From assembly GCA_028703035.1 (NCBI GenBank), contig JAQVNR010000046.1, positions 1-11,674 on the forward strand: 11,674 nt of DNA, given 5' to 3'. The position numbers were made by a program, and so were the translations under genes. Source of the stretch: Bacilli bacterium (GTDB lineage Bacteria; Bacillota_I; Bacilli_A; RF39; UBA660). Below the pieces are notes generated by a model, which saw only the letters and a list, made by a program, of their open reading frames with translations, ran no database searches and had not been told where the DNA came from. Positions within the stretch are counted from its first letter, which is position 1. Each line of letters begins with the position of its first letter. Shown here piece after piece: positions 1 through 6,217 of this stretch.

Positions 1-621
1 CCATTTATTAAAGTTTATATTAGAAGTTATTATTGTAGTATTTTTTTCATATCTTTTATTTATTAATTGGAATAATAAATTTGCCTCATCTACTTCGATA
101 GGTAAATAACCTATCTCATCTATTATTAAAACGCTATATCTTACATATACTTTCATTTTTTGTTCTAATCTGTTTTCTAATCTTGCCTTCTTTAAGTTTT
201 GAATTAAATCATAACAAGTAATAAAGTATGTAGATAATCTGTTTTTGGCACATTCTATGCCTGTTGATATTGCTAAGTGGGTTTTACCAACTCCAGAGCT
301 ACCTATTAATAAAATATTCTCTTTCTTCTCTATAAACCTTAAATTTTTTAAATCCAACACCTCCTCCTTATTTAAAGATGGTTGATATGTAAAATCAAAA
401 TCATCAAATGTTTTGTTATACGGAAAACCAGCGGTTCTTATAAGTGATAACTTGGCATTTTCATCTTTGAAACTTACTTGACCTTCCGTTAACTCATATA
501 AAGCATCTATGAAGTTTTTCTTGTTTTTATTAATCAAATCAATATATTCATCTATATTGTCATTTATTTTGTTTAAATTTAGCTTTTCTAAATTGTTCTT
601 TAGTTTATTATAATTATTCAT
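1..621 (-). CDS. istB: IS21-family transposase helper ATPase IstB, partial (C-terminus beyond the left edge)
   Basis: Reading leftward from ATG at 621, 207 codons are open to the window edge; full IstB proteins are about 250 residues, so only the C-terminal part is missing. IstB is the AAA+ ATPase that helps the IS21 transposase select and act on target DNA. Visible motifs: Walker A GSSGVGKTH at residues 107-115 and Walker B VLIIDEIGYLP from about residue 164 with the acidic pair D168-E169. The N-terminal region (residues 1-80) has the usual helical IstB_IS21 lead-in. Its start codon shares one base with the stop of the upstream istA remnant (TGATG), the normal coupled arrangement of this family. 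The AAA+ part seen here is intact, but because istA is truncated the element is probably no longer autonomous. Confidence 0.93.
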   Translation of the reverse strand, partial: MNNYNKLKNNLEKLNLNKINDNIDEYIDLINKNKKNFIDALYELTEGQVSFKDENAKLSLIRTAGFPYNKTFDDFDFTYQPSLNKEEVLDLKNLRFIEKKENILLIGSSGVGKTHLAISTGIECAKNRLSTYFITCYDLIQNLKKARLENRLEQKMKVYVRYSVLIIDEIGYLPIEVDEANLLFQLINKRYEKNTTIITSNINFNKW

Positions 622-1247
622 CAATTTAATCTCCCTAACATTTCTAAATTTTTAATTGTTTGTTCCTCAATACTATCCTCGTTTATACCTTTGGCTTTCA
701 TAGCAGCCATATAGTGTTCATGGGTATAATTTATTTTTTGTTTACTCATTTTATGTTTAATTATTAAATTTCTGTTATGATAAATATGTAATTCATTATT
801 AAGTTCTTTAAGTGAAACAACCTTATTAATGTAATTATGTGGAACAGAATACTCTATACCTCTATATCTTACAAGAAACGTATTAGGGACTTTAAATTGT
901 TTTAGATCATACATATAGTCATTTAATACTTCTTTAGTTGGTAGAGGTCTTAAGTGTTCTTTTTCTTTATTAAATAATAAAATTGGTTTTATGTTTGTTG
1001 TATCGTTTTCTTTATTATTACACTGTTTAGTAATAACAGCTAATATTTTTATTATGTCTTCTTCAGTTTCAAATTCGAAATTATATGGTTGTAACCAATC
1101 CATGAACCTATTTTGCGATTCGACCTTTCCCTTCGTTTCTGGTGTTTTAATTTTACAGTTCCTTGGTTTTATGTTCATATCTTTACAAAAGTTCTTAAAT
1201 TCTTCATAAAAATTTTTTGTTTTAGTATTAACAATACTGCTAGAATA
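621..1247 (-). pseudogene. istA: IS21-family transposase IstA, 5'-truncated remnant
   Basis: This is the C-terminal part of an IstA transposase. The recognisable frame runs leftward from about 1247 (an in-frame TAG lies at 1248-1250) to TGA at 621-623. The protein segment contains TPETKGKVESQNRF, whose Glu (codon 1119-1121) fits the last residue of the DDE catalytic triad, followed by the usual post-catalytic C-terminal domain. The first ATG inside the fragment is at 1178, but homology-like sequence (VNTKTKNFYEEFKNF) extends upstream of it, so 1178 is not a true start. IstA is normally about 400-500 residues; the N-terminal helix-turn-helix and the first two catalytic aspartates are missing. 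The break lies at the outer edge of the stem-loop at 1250-1290, suggesting the truncation and the neighbouring cassette are related. Confidence 0.88.
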
Positions 1248-1249
1248 CT

Positions 1250-1290
1250 AAAAAGCAATCGTGGATTTCCCGCTCACACGATTGCTTTTT
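1250..1290. repeat. Stem-loop with 14-bp perfect stem; left partner of the pair flanking the kinase cassette
   Basis: AAAAAGCAATCGTG (1250-1263) pairs perfectly with CACGATTGCTTTTT (1277-1290) around a 13-nt loop (1264-1276). It has the shape of a bidirectional intrinsic terminator (A-run before, T-run after). However, the gene to its left runs leftward and the gene to its right runs rightward, so no annotated gene ends here. Its core 8-bp stem CAATCGTG/CACGATTG and loop length match the stem-loop at 3833-3872. Confidence 0.85.
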
Positions 1291-1353
1291 AATTTATTAT
1301 TTAACCATATTGTTCTATAAATTATAATTAAAAAAGGAAATAAGATAGTTAAG

Positions 1354-1362
1354 TGGTATAAT
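1354..1362 (+). promoter_or_regulatory. Extended -10 promoter for the kinase operon
   Basis: TGGTATAAT is a perfect extended -10 (TGn plus TATAAT at 1357-1362). No good -35 lies 17 bp upstream, which the TG motif can compensate for. Transcription would start near 1369, at the AGGAGG ribosome site (1370-1375), leaving a very short leader. Confidence 0.6.
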
Positions 1363-1385
1363 TATATATAGGAGGTATATTGCTT

Positions 1386-2162
1386 ATGTTAAATGATAAA
1401 ATTTTAAAAACCTTCAATTCTGGACAAAAAGAAGTAACCTTAGTCGAAAATAAAGAGTATGGAATATGTATTCGTAAAATAAAAAAGGAAAACACTTCGA
1501 CCAGGAGAATCATTCGTGAAATTGAAATTCAAAATAAATTTGATTGTGATTATTACCCAAGATTATATTTTAGTGACATTACTTCAGATCAAATGTTAAT
1601 TTATGAAGAATATATTGAGGGTAAGGATTTATCTGATATTTTTAAAGAAAACAACTATTTTAAGAATGATGAAAATAGTTGTTTAAATTTGTTAAAGGAA
1701 TTATTAACTGGATTAAATTATATTTGGAATGAATCAATCGTTCATCGTGATTTAAAACCGCAAAACATAATTATTAGAGATAATGGAATTCCAGTAATTT
1801 TAGATTTAGGCATAGCCAAAATATTAGATGGCAGCGATTCTACAACAAAAATCTGGTTTTCTGAGGGATATGCACCAATAGAACAATTTACTGGTCAAAC
1901 AAAATTAATTGATAAAAGGACTGATTTCTTTAGCCTAGGTGTTATTATTTTTGAGTTGTTTTTTGGAATAAGATTATTTAAAAGTAATGATGATGTGATT
2001 AATAAGTCGCCTGATTATAATTTGGCAAATTTTAATAATTCGAAAAAATTTTATAATATTTTAAAAAAATTATTAGGAAAAAGAGTCTTTGAAAGATATC
2101 GAAAAGTAGACGATATAATTTGTGATATTAATAAAGCACTAGAAAGGAGTAATAATGAGTAA
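1386..2162 (+). CDS. Small soluble Ser/Thr (Hanks-type) protein kinase
   Basis: A 258-residue protein that is almost entirely one protein kinase domain, expected to phosphorylate protein Ser/Thr in the cytoplasm. Visible motifs: beta3 lysine probably K31 (GICIRKI), alphaC glutamate around E45, catalytic loop HRDLKPQN with H120, D122, K124 and N127, the DFG equivalent D140-L-G142, and an activation segment ending GYAPIEQF (161-168), a common bacterial form of the APE region. The glycine-rich loop is weak (a single Gly at 13). There is no membrane segment or PASTA/sensor domain, unlike the housekeeping kinase PknB/PrkC. ATG at 1386 is preferred over TTG at 1380 because AGGAGG at 1370-1375 is better spaced from it. 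The end overlaps the next gene by 8 bp, indicating a translationally coupled operon. Target unknown. Confidence 0.9.
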   Translation: MLNDKILKTFNSGQKEVTLVENKEYGICIRKIKKENTSTRRIIREIEIQNKFDCDYYPRLYFSDITSDQMLIYEEYIEGKDLSDIFKENNYFKNDENSCLNLLKELLTGLNYIWNESIVHRDLKPQNIIIRDNGIPVILDLGIAKILDGSDSTTKIWFSEGYAPIEQFTGQTKLIDKRTDFFSLGVIIFELFFGIRLFKSNDDVINKSPDYNLANFNNSKKFYNILKKLLGKRVFERYRKVDDIICDINKALERSNNE

Positions 2163-3381
2163 AATAAATATTTACCACCAATGTGGTTTTAGGTATAGTT
2201 GGAATCTTGATATATGTAGAGATAAAAATATTGGGGACGGATTTATATTATCACCTAAGGATATGGAAAAAAATTATTTGGCTTCAATGGAAGATGGAGA
2301 CCTAGCCAGAAGTTTTTTCGATCCACAGTTTTATGCATTAAGTTTGATGAGTTCACAATATTTGACTTATGGATTTCATGATTATATAGAAAATTTATCT
2401 GATTATTCTAAAGAGCGACTATCAATTGCTCAGAAAAATATTGATTATCAAAATAGCATAAATATTAAATATTTAACTATTCCAACAATAGACTTTGAGT
2501 TGCAAAATGTTGATGAGTTTGATTCTTTATATCTTGAGTTGTTTGGGACAGTTTATGATGGAAATGATGGAAATAATTTAGATCTTTTAAATGAATTAGT
2601 AATAAAACCTTTTACTGAATACATAAAAACAATCTCAACTAATAAAAAAGTATTATTAACAATTATTTTTGATGAAAACACGGCTAAAAATAATGATAAA
2701 TTTAATGAATTAATAACTTTGATTACAAGCTATGATGTTGTTGATGGAATTTATTTAATCCCAAAATGTGCTAGAAGTTATAAACGAATATCTAATATTC
2801 AATTTTTGCTTAAAATTATGGAGTTTATTAATATATTAAAAAATAATAATATGGAAGTAATTATTGGAAATTGTGATATTGAGTCATTATTATATATTGT
2901 AGCAGGAGCTGATGCTATTTCTTTAGGGATATATGAGAATTTGCGTTATTATGATGGAAAAAGATTCATTGATTCAGAACAAAAAAGAGGTCCAAACCCA
3001 AGAATGTTTAGTTATAAGTTATTGCAATGGATAGATTATACATATTTATTTCCAATAAGTGAGTATTATGAGATGAAGGAAATATTTGATGATAATGAAT
3101 ATTATGAATTAACTCAAATTGACTCTTACAAATGGCATTTTTTAAAGTCAGAGCCGTATAAACATTATATGATAAGTTTTTGTAAAATAATCGATACAAT
3201 GCCAGATGAAATAAATGAGAAAATAAAATATGTAAACCAACTTTTGACAAATGCTCAAGAAATGAATACAGATTTAGAAAATAATGGTATAATATTAGAT
3301 GATAATAGTGGAGGCACACATTTATCATATTGGAGAACGATTTTACTACAATATAAGAAAAAACTTTTAGGGAGTGATTAG
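2155..3381 (+). CDS. Uncharacterised 408-residue protein of kinase-nuclease cassette, possibly a TIM-barrel-like fold
   Basis: I do not recognise a named family. The start is ATG 2155 with AAGGAG at 2144-2149, inside the end of the kinase gene. The N-terminus (residues 7-60) carries YHQCGFRYSWN, then GDGFILSP (28-34 region) and a compact SFFDPQFY motif (D56-P57-Q58). The middle has alternating hydrophobic strands and helices such as VLLTIIFDE and VDGIYLIPK; a later strand reads MEVIIGNCD, followed by AGADAISLGIYENLRYYD. This rhythm resembles a beta/alpha barrel ending with a GAD-x-x-x-x-G phosphate or ligand loop, as in tRNA-guanine transglycosylase-like and related barrels, but that is an impression from pattern only. 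No signal peptide or membrane segment is seen. Its fixed place between a kinase and a nuclease-like gene suggests it is the core or sensor of that system. Confidence 0.7.
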   Translation: MSKINIYHQCGFRYSWNLDICRDKNIGDGFILSPKDMEKNYLASMEDGDLARSFFDPQFYALSLMSSQYLTYGFHDYIENLSDYSKERLSIAQKNIDYQNSINIKYLTIPTIDFELQNVDEFDSLYLELFGTVYDGNDGNNLDLLNELVIKPFTEYIKTISTNKKVLLTIIFDENTAKNNDKFNELITLITSYDVVDGIYLIPKCARSYKRISNIQFLLKIMEFINILKNNNMEVIIGNCDIESLLYIVAGADAISLGIYENLRYYDGKRFIDSEQKRGPNPRMFSYKLLQWIDYTYLFPISEYYEMKEIFDDNEYYELTQIDSYKWHFLKSEPYKHYMISFCKIIDTMPDEINEKIKYVNQLLTNAQEMNTDLENNGIILDDNSGGTHLSYWRTILLQYKKKLLGSD

Positions 3382-3382
3382 A

Positions 3383-3820
3383 GTGTTTTATTCTGAGAAG
3401 GAACTGGTAATAGCTTTGATATCTATGCTTGAAGAAAAAAAATTAAAAATTGAAAATATAAAAGACTTTTTAATTTTAGAAGAAATCGAAGGTATGATCG
3501 GAAGACCTGATATTTTATTAAAGTCAAGAAATGGTAAAAAAATAATTACTATTGAGGTTAAATTGAAAAACTGGAAACGTGCTTTGCAACAGGCTTATAA
3601 ATATAGAAGTTTTTCTGATATTGCTTTTATTTGCATGGATGAAAAAAATATTAAACCAGCTATTGCCAATATGCAAATGTTTATTAAAAGTAATATTGGT
3701 TTGATTTCAATTAATGAAAAAAACGAGGTTAAAATTCATTATGAACCTACTTTAAAAAAAGCATATGTTAAAGCATTAAGAGATATTGCTGAAAGTAAAT
3801 TTATAGAACAATATGGTTAA
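3383..3820 (+). CDS. PD-(D/E)XK nuclease-like protein
   Basis: A 145-residue protein with the hallmarks of the PD-(D/E)XK restriction-endonuclease-like fold: an early Glu-rich helix/strand, the motif GRPDILL (catalytic Asp 43), then IITIEVKL (Glu 58 and Lys 60, the E-x-K pair), then a helix with QAYKYR (Gln 70, Tyr 74), the QxxxY signature seen in RecB-like and Holliday-resolvase-like members. This predicts a metal-dependent DNA (or RNA) cleaving activity. I chose GTG at 3383, one base after the preceding stop, because AGGGAG at 3369-3374 sits 8 nt ahead; the in-frame GTG at 3374 overlaps that ribosome site and is less likely. The gene has no fused DNA-binding domain, so specificity may come from its operon partners. 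It ends just before a terminator-like stem-loop. Confidence 0.82.
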   Translation: MFYSEKELVIALISMLEEKKLKIENIKDFLILEEIEGMIGRPDILLKSRNGKKIITIEVKLKNWKRALQQAYKYRSFSDIAFICMDEKNIKPAIANMQMFIKSNIGLISINEKNEVKIHYEPTLKKAYVKALRDIAESKFIEQYG

Positions 3821-3832
3821 ATAATAAATTAC

Positions 3833-3872
3833 AAATCAATCGTGGCGGGCGAAAATGCACGATTGATTTTTT
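3833..3872 (+). terminator. Terminator-like stem-loop closing the kinase-nuclease cassette; right partner of the flanking pair
   Basis: AAATCAATCGTG (3833-3844) pairs perfectly with CACGATTGATTT (3858-3869) around a 13-nt loop GCGGGCGAAAATG, followed by more T. It lies 13 bp after the nuclease stop and is well placed as the operon's intrinsic terminator. The core stem is identical to that of the 1250-1290 stem-loop, and the loops resemble each other when one is reverse-complemented. Confidence 0.82.
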
Positions 3873-3943
3873 TATCTAAATTAAGGTTTTATTTTATATT
3901 ATTAAAATTTATTCTAAGTAAAAGAATCTCCCAACCCCAAATC

Positions 3944-3965
3944 GTAATTTTCATATGAAAATTAC
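3944..3965. repeat. Perfect 22-bp palindrome
   Basis: Two abutting half-sites, GTAATTTTCAT and its exact reverse complement, with no spacer. This could be a dimeric regulator operator; no promoter is evident right on it. It lies in the gene-free stretch 3873-4188. Confidence 0.75.
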
Positions 3966-4010
3966 AGATATTTAAATTTTGCTTTTTAATAAAAACTGGG
4001 CGAATGCCTA

Positions 4011-4039
4011 TTCACTTATCTTAAGATAAGTGATATATT
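4011..4039 (+). promoter_or_regulatory. Promoter with a perfect 22-bp palindromic operator in its spacer
   Basis: A -35-like TTCACT (4011-4016) and an extended -10, TGA plus TATATT (4034-4039), are separated by exactly 17 bp. A perfect palindrome with half-site TCACTTATCTT occupies 4012-4033, overlapping the -35 and filling the whole spacer. Transcription would start near 4046 and read through the tRNA-like segment into the acetyltransferase gene. The arrangement suggests repressor or MerR-like control; the regulator is not identified. Confidence 0.6.
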
Positions 4040-4094
4040 ATAGTTAGAAAATTTTTAGTTTGAGACAGGTGGCTACGGTTGAGGTTTGCACAAA

Positions 4095-4138
4095 CTCCAA
4101 AACCGCAGATGGGAGTTCGATTCTCTCTACCCCTGCCA
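4095..4138 (+). pseudogene. 3' half of a tRNA-Trp(CCA) gene; possible attachment-site scar
   Basis: From the anticodon loop to the CCA end this matches a tRNA-Trp: loop CTCCAAA (4095-4101, anticodon CCA), stem ACCGC (4102-4106), four-base variable loop, T arm GGGAG-TTCGATT-CTCTC (4111-4127), acceptor strand TACCCCT (4128-4134), discriminator G and encoded CCA (4136-4138). The 5' half does not fit: the five bases before the loop (ACAAA) do not pair with ACCGC, no D arm is seen, and no acceptor strand resembling AGGGGTA lies at the right distance. The upstream bases instead form their own hairpins (GTTTG/CAAAC, CGGTT/AACCG). Such 3' fragments are what tyrosine-recombinase integration into tRNA genes leaves behind. 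A complete but highly aberrant tRNA is unlikely. Confidence 0.72.
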
Positions 4139-4188
4139 ATTAAAAAACAGTCGAACTCGACTATAACATAGATTTCGGAAGGTGTATT

Positions 4189-4737
4189 ATGTATTATAAA
4201 AAATATGAAAGTGATAGATTATTTCTATCGCCTATGAATGTAGATGACCATCAAATTTATACAAAATGGATAAATGATGAAACCCTTTCTTGTGGACTTG
4301 GAAACTTTAGGTTTAACATAACTGAACTAAGCGAAAAAGAATGGATTGAAAAAGTTTGTAAAAATGGAGAACATCACTATTCAATAATTAGAAAAGAAGA
4401 TAATAAAGTTATCGGAACATATGGTTTAGAGGTAAAATCAGAAGTTTCAAGAAGATTCCATGTTGGTGGATTTATTGGAGAAATTGATGAACGTGGAAAA
4501 GGTTATGGGACGGAAGCTTTAAAATTAATAACTAAGTTTGCTTTCGAGATATTAAATGCTGAAACATTATTTTCTGGAATATATGCATTCAACAAAGCTT
4601 CTATTAAATCTGCAAAAAAAGCTGGTTATAAAGTATCCGGAAAATTTAGAAATGCATATTTCTATAACGGAGAATATCATGATGAAATATGTGTAGAAAT
4701 AACCAAAGAAGATTATTTAGAAAGTAAAGAACAGTAA
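4189..4737 (+). CDS. GNAT-family N-acetyltransferase (RimJ/RimL-like)
   Basis: A 182-residue cytoplasmic GNAT protein that should transfer an acetyl group from acetyl-CoA to an amine (a protein N-terminus, polyamine or small molecule). It starts with the typical ESDRLFLSPM strand (7-16) of the GNAT_3 group. The acetyl-CoA pyrophosphate loop is R102-G-K-G-Y-G107 in the sequence IDERGKGYGTEA, and the C-terminal part has the usual AFNKASIKSAKKAGY helix followed by a FRNAYFYNGEYHDE strand pair, as in RimJ/RimL and streptothricin- or spermidine-type relatives. Length is normal and the gene looks intact. GGAAGG at 4177-4182 lies 6 nt before the ATG. It has its own probable promoter at 4011-4039. 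Substrate cannot be deduced. Confidence 0.9.
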   Translation: MYYKKYESDRLFLSPMNVDDHQIYTKWINDETLSCGLGNFRFNITELSEKEWIEKVCKNGEHHYSIIRKEDNKVIGTYGLEVKSEVSRRFHVGGFIGEIDERGKGYGTEALKLITKFAFEILNAETLFSGIYAFNKASIKSAKKAGYKVSGKFRNAYFYNGEYHDEICVEITKEDYLESKEQ

Positions 4738-4770
4738 AAATAAAAAGTACGGAGTTAATTAAAACTTAAT

Positions 4771-4923
4771 ATAAAAATATATATTGGTCACTCAAAAGAT
4801 ATTGATTACATAGAAGAATTGTATGAACCTATAAGAGAACTTAAAAAAAATACTAATCATACATTTATATTGCCACACGAGAAAAAAATTTTTAATGTTA
4901 TATTTTTCCAGGAGGTAGATTGA
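4771..4923 (+). pseudogene. Fragment of a nucleoside 2-deoxyribosyltransferase-like gene
   Basis: A 50-codon open stretch begins with ATA, where an ATG is expected, and ends with TGA at 4921. The first 35 codons read IKIYIGHSKDIDYIEELYEP and continue to ILPHE, which resembles the N-terminus of the small nucleotide-base enzymes of the nucleoside 2-deoxyribosyltransferase-like superfamily (KIY-x-G-HS start, PHE after strand 2). After PHE the resemblance stops. The rest of the protein, normally over 130 residues, is absent, and no good ribosome site faces a standard start codon. I regard it as a decayed gene remnant. Family assignment is tentative; a small real peptide cannot be excluded. Confidence 0.55.
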
Positions 4924-5385
4924 ATGAGTAAGTTTTTAGATTTATTTGACAATGATAAGCCCATAATTGGGATGTTACATTTAGGTAGAAGACCAACAAA
5001 GGCAAGTGCGTTAGATTTAACAAAAGATGAAATTGATACATATCTAAACAATGGTATTAGTGAAGTCATAGTAGAGGATTATTTTGGAGATTTAGAAGAC
5101 GTACAACAAACACTAGAATATTTATGGGCCGGAATAGTAGTTACAGGAGCAGGAACTGGACTTGAAACACCACTTAATAAAGCTAAAAACTTTAAGGAAA
5201 TCATGGGAAATTATCTATTAATAATTGGAGCAGGATTAACACTTGATAATTGTGTTGAAAGTTTATCAATTGGAGACACTGCAATTGTTGGTAGTTATGT
5301 GAAAAATAATCACCAAGATAATGGCGAGGTATCATCAGAATATGTTAAGAGATTAGTTAATAAAATCAACACTATTAGAAAATAA
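4924..5385 (+). pseudogene. BtpA/SgcQ-family protein with in-frame internal deletion
   Basis: The 153-residue frame joins the two ends of a BtpA/SgcQ-family (beta/alpha)8-barrel protein. The N-terminal part has KPIIGMLHLG (12-21), an ALDLTKDEIDTYLNNG helix and EVIVEDYFGD (47-56). The C-terminal part has GIVVTGAGTGLETPL (70-84) and LLIIGAGLTLDN, then AIVGSYVKNN, the last barrel strands. Intact relatives are about 230-270 residues. Here residue 67 passes straight to W68 (near 5125), skipping the middle strands, so roughly 80 or more residues are missing without breaking the frame. AGGAGG at 4910-4915 gives a good start at 4924, so it may still be translated, but a closed barrel is not expected. 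Together with the fragment just upstream it marks a decaying operon. Confidence 0.75.
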
Positions 5386-5440
5386 TTATAAAGACCATAT
5401 ATTACTTTTAATTATTTGAATGTACTTATGGAGGTGTTAT

Positions 5441-6127
5441 ATGGATCCTAATAAAATTGGTAATTTTATAAAAAAGCTAAGAAAAGATAACAATCAAACT
5501 CAGCAAGATTTTGCCGAAATGTTTGGTGTAACATACCAAGCAGTATCTAAATGGGAAAATGGGAAAAATATCCCAGACATTTTAATTTTAAAAGAGATAT
5601 GTAAGAAATTTAATATAGATATCAATGAAATACTTGATGGAGAGAAAAAGAAAAAGACATATTATAAACAATTAATAATTATTATATCTATAATATTAAT
5701 ATCTTTAATTACAATATTTATTTTAAATAAAAATGATGATTTTGAATTTAAAACATTAAGTAGCAGTTGTTCTAATTTTAATATTACTGGTAGTATTGCT
5801 TATAATAGTAATAAATCACATATTTATATTTCTAATATAGAATACTGTGGTGGTAATGATACAACGGAATATGAGAAAATAGAATGTATATTATATGAAT
5901 CTAGTAATAATATAGATACTAAAATAGATTCTTATACAAGTTTAAAAAATATAAAATTAGAACAATTTTTAAAAGATTTAAAATTTCATGTTGATAACCA
6001 CTCAGGTGCTTGTAAAGATTTTATTGAATCTAATGTTTTTTTACAAATAAACGCTATAGATAAAGATAATAATATTATCTCTTATAAGATTCCTCTGGAT
6101 TTTGAAGAAAGCTGCTATATTGATTAA
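5441..6127 (+). CDS. Membrane-anchored XRE-family transcriptional regulator
   Basis: A 228-residue protein with three parts: an N-terminal XRE/Cro helix-turn-helix (about residues 6-62, with QTQQDFAEMFGVTYQAVSKW and ENGKNIPD typical of the recognition region), one transmembrane helix (about 77-95, preceded by KKKK), and an extracytoplasmic domain of about 130 residues with five cysteines (SSSC, EYCGG, IEC, GACK, ESCYI). The anchor suggests it senses something outside the membrane and acts on nearby DNA. It lies immediately upstream of the thiol-redox genes, so the cysteines could make it a disulfide sensor for that group; this is inference. ATG 5441 with GGAGGTG at 5430-5436 is preferred over an upstream in-frame ATG at 5420 that lacks a ribosome site. 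A terminator follows directly. Confidence 0.88.
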   Translation: MDPNKIGNFIKKLRKDNNQTQQDFAEMFGVTYQAVSKWENGKNIPDILILKEICKKFNIDINEILDGEKKKKTYYKQLIIIISIILISLITIFILNKNDDFEFKTLSSSCSNFNITGSIAYNSNKSHIYISNIEYCGGNDTTEYEKIECILYESSNNIDTKIDSYTSLKNIKLEQFLKDLKFHVDNHSGACKDFIESNVFLQINAIDKDNNIISYKIPLDFEESCYID

Positions 6128-6150
6128 CTCAACTATAAGTTGAGTTTTTT
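6126..6150 (+). terminator. Intrinsic terminator after the XRE regulator
   Basis: AACTCAACT (6126-6134) and AGTTGAGTT (6138-6146) form a 9-bp perfect stem with loop ATA and a T-run to 6150. The stem starts within the stop codon of the regulator. Near-copy at 7340-7365. Confidence 0.85.
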
Positions 6151-6179
6151 CAACTCTTTCTTTATTTAAAATATATTTT
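6126..6179 (+). repeat. Duplicated 54-bp intergenic module, copy 1
   Basis: Aligns without gaps to 7341-7394 with 48 of 54 bases identical by eye. It comprises the terminator plus an AT-rich tail with AAATATATTTT-like sequence. Weaker similarity continues through a TATTCT -10-like box (6188-6193) to the ribosome site of the next gene. Confidence 0.8.
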
Positions 6180-6217
6180 AAATAAGTTATTCTAAATAAA
6201 AGCGAGGGAGTATGTAA

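Larger units (their letters stand above)
1..1247 (-). mobile_element. Truncated IS21-family insertion sequence
   Basis: The istA remnant and istB are in the family's fixed order with a one-base start/stop overlap. The istA end of the element, including the terminal repeats expected upstream of it, is absent at 1250. The other end lies outside the window. Confidence 0.85.
3873..4188. other. Gene-free stretch
   Basis: No supportable protein gene in either strand. It holds the two 22-bp palindromes, the operator-embedded promoter, the tRNA-Trp 3' fragment and the ribosome site GGAAGG (4177-4182) of the acetyltransferase. A minor GGC-GAAT-GCC hairpin is also seen just before the second palindrome. 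Confidence 0.7.

Noticed and set aside
991..1209. A 72-codon rightward open frame opposite istA
   Set aside because: It lies wholly on the antisense strand of the transposase remnant, has no ribosome site and no recognisable family.
1380..1385. TTG at 1380 as start of the kinase gene
   Set aside because: It lies only 4 nt from the AGGAGG site and an ATG follows two codons later at better spacing.
3008..3328. A 106-codon leftward open frame
   Set aside because: Antisense to the well-supported 408-residue gene; low-complexity composition and no start signal.
4065..4085. T-box-like string (AGGTGGCTACGG) suggesting a T-box riboswitch near the tRNA-Trp segment
   Set aside because: It departs from the AGGGTGGNACCGCG consensus, lacks stem I, a specifier loop and a terminator/antiterminator pair, and precedes an acetyltransferase rather than a tryptophan gene.
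4857..5069. A 70-codon leftward open frame
   Set aside because: Antisense to the BtpA-like gene, whose motifs are clear in the forward frame.
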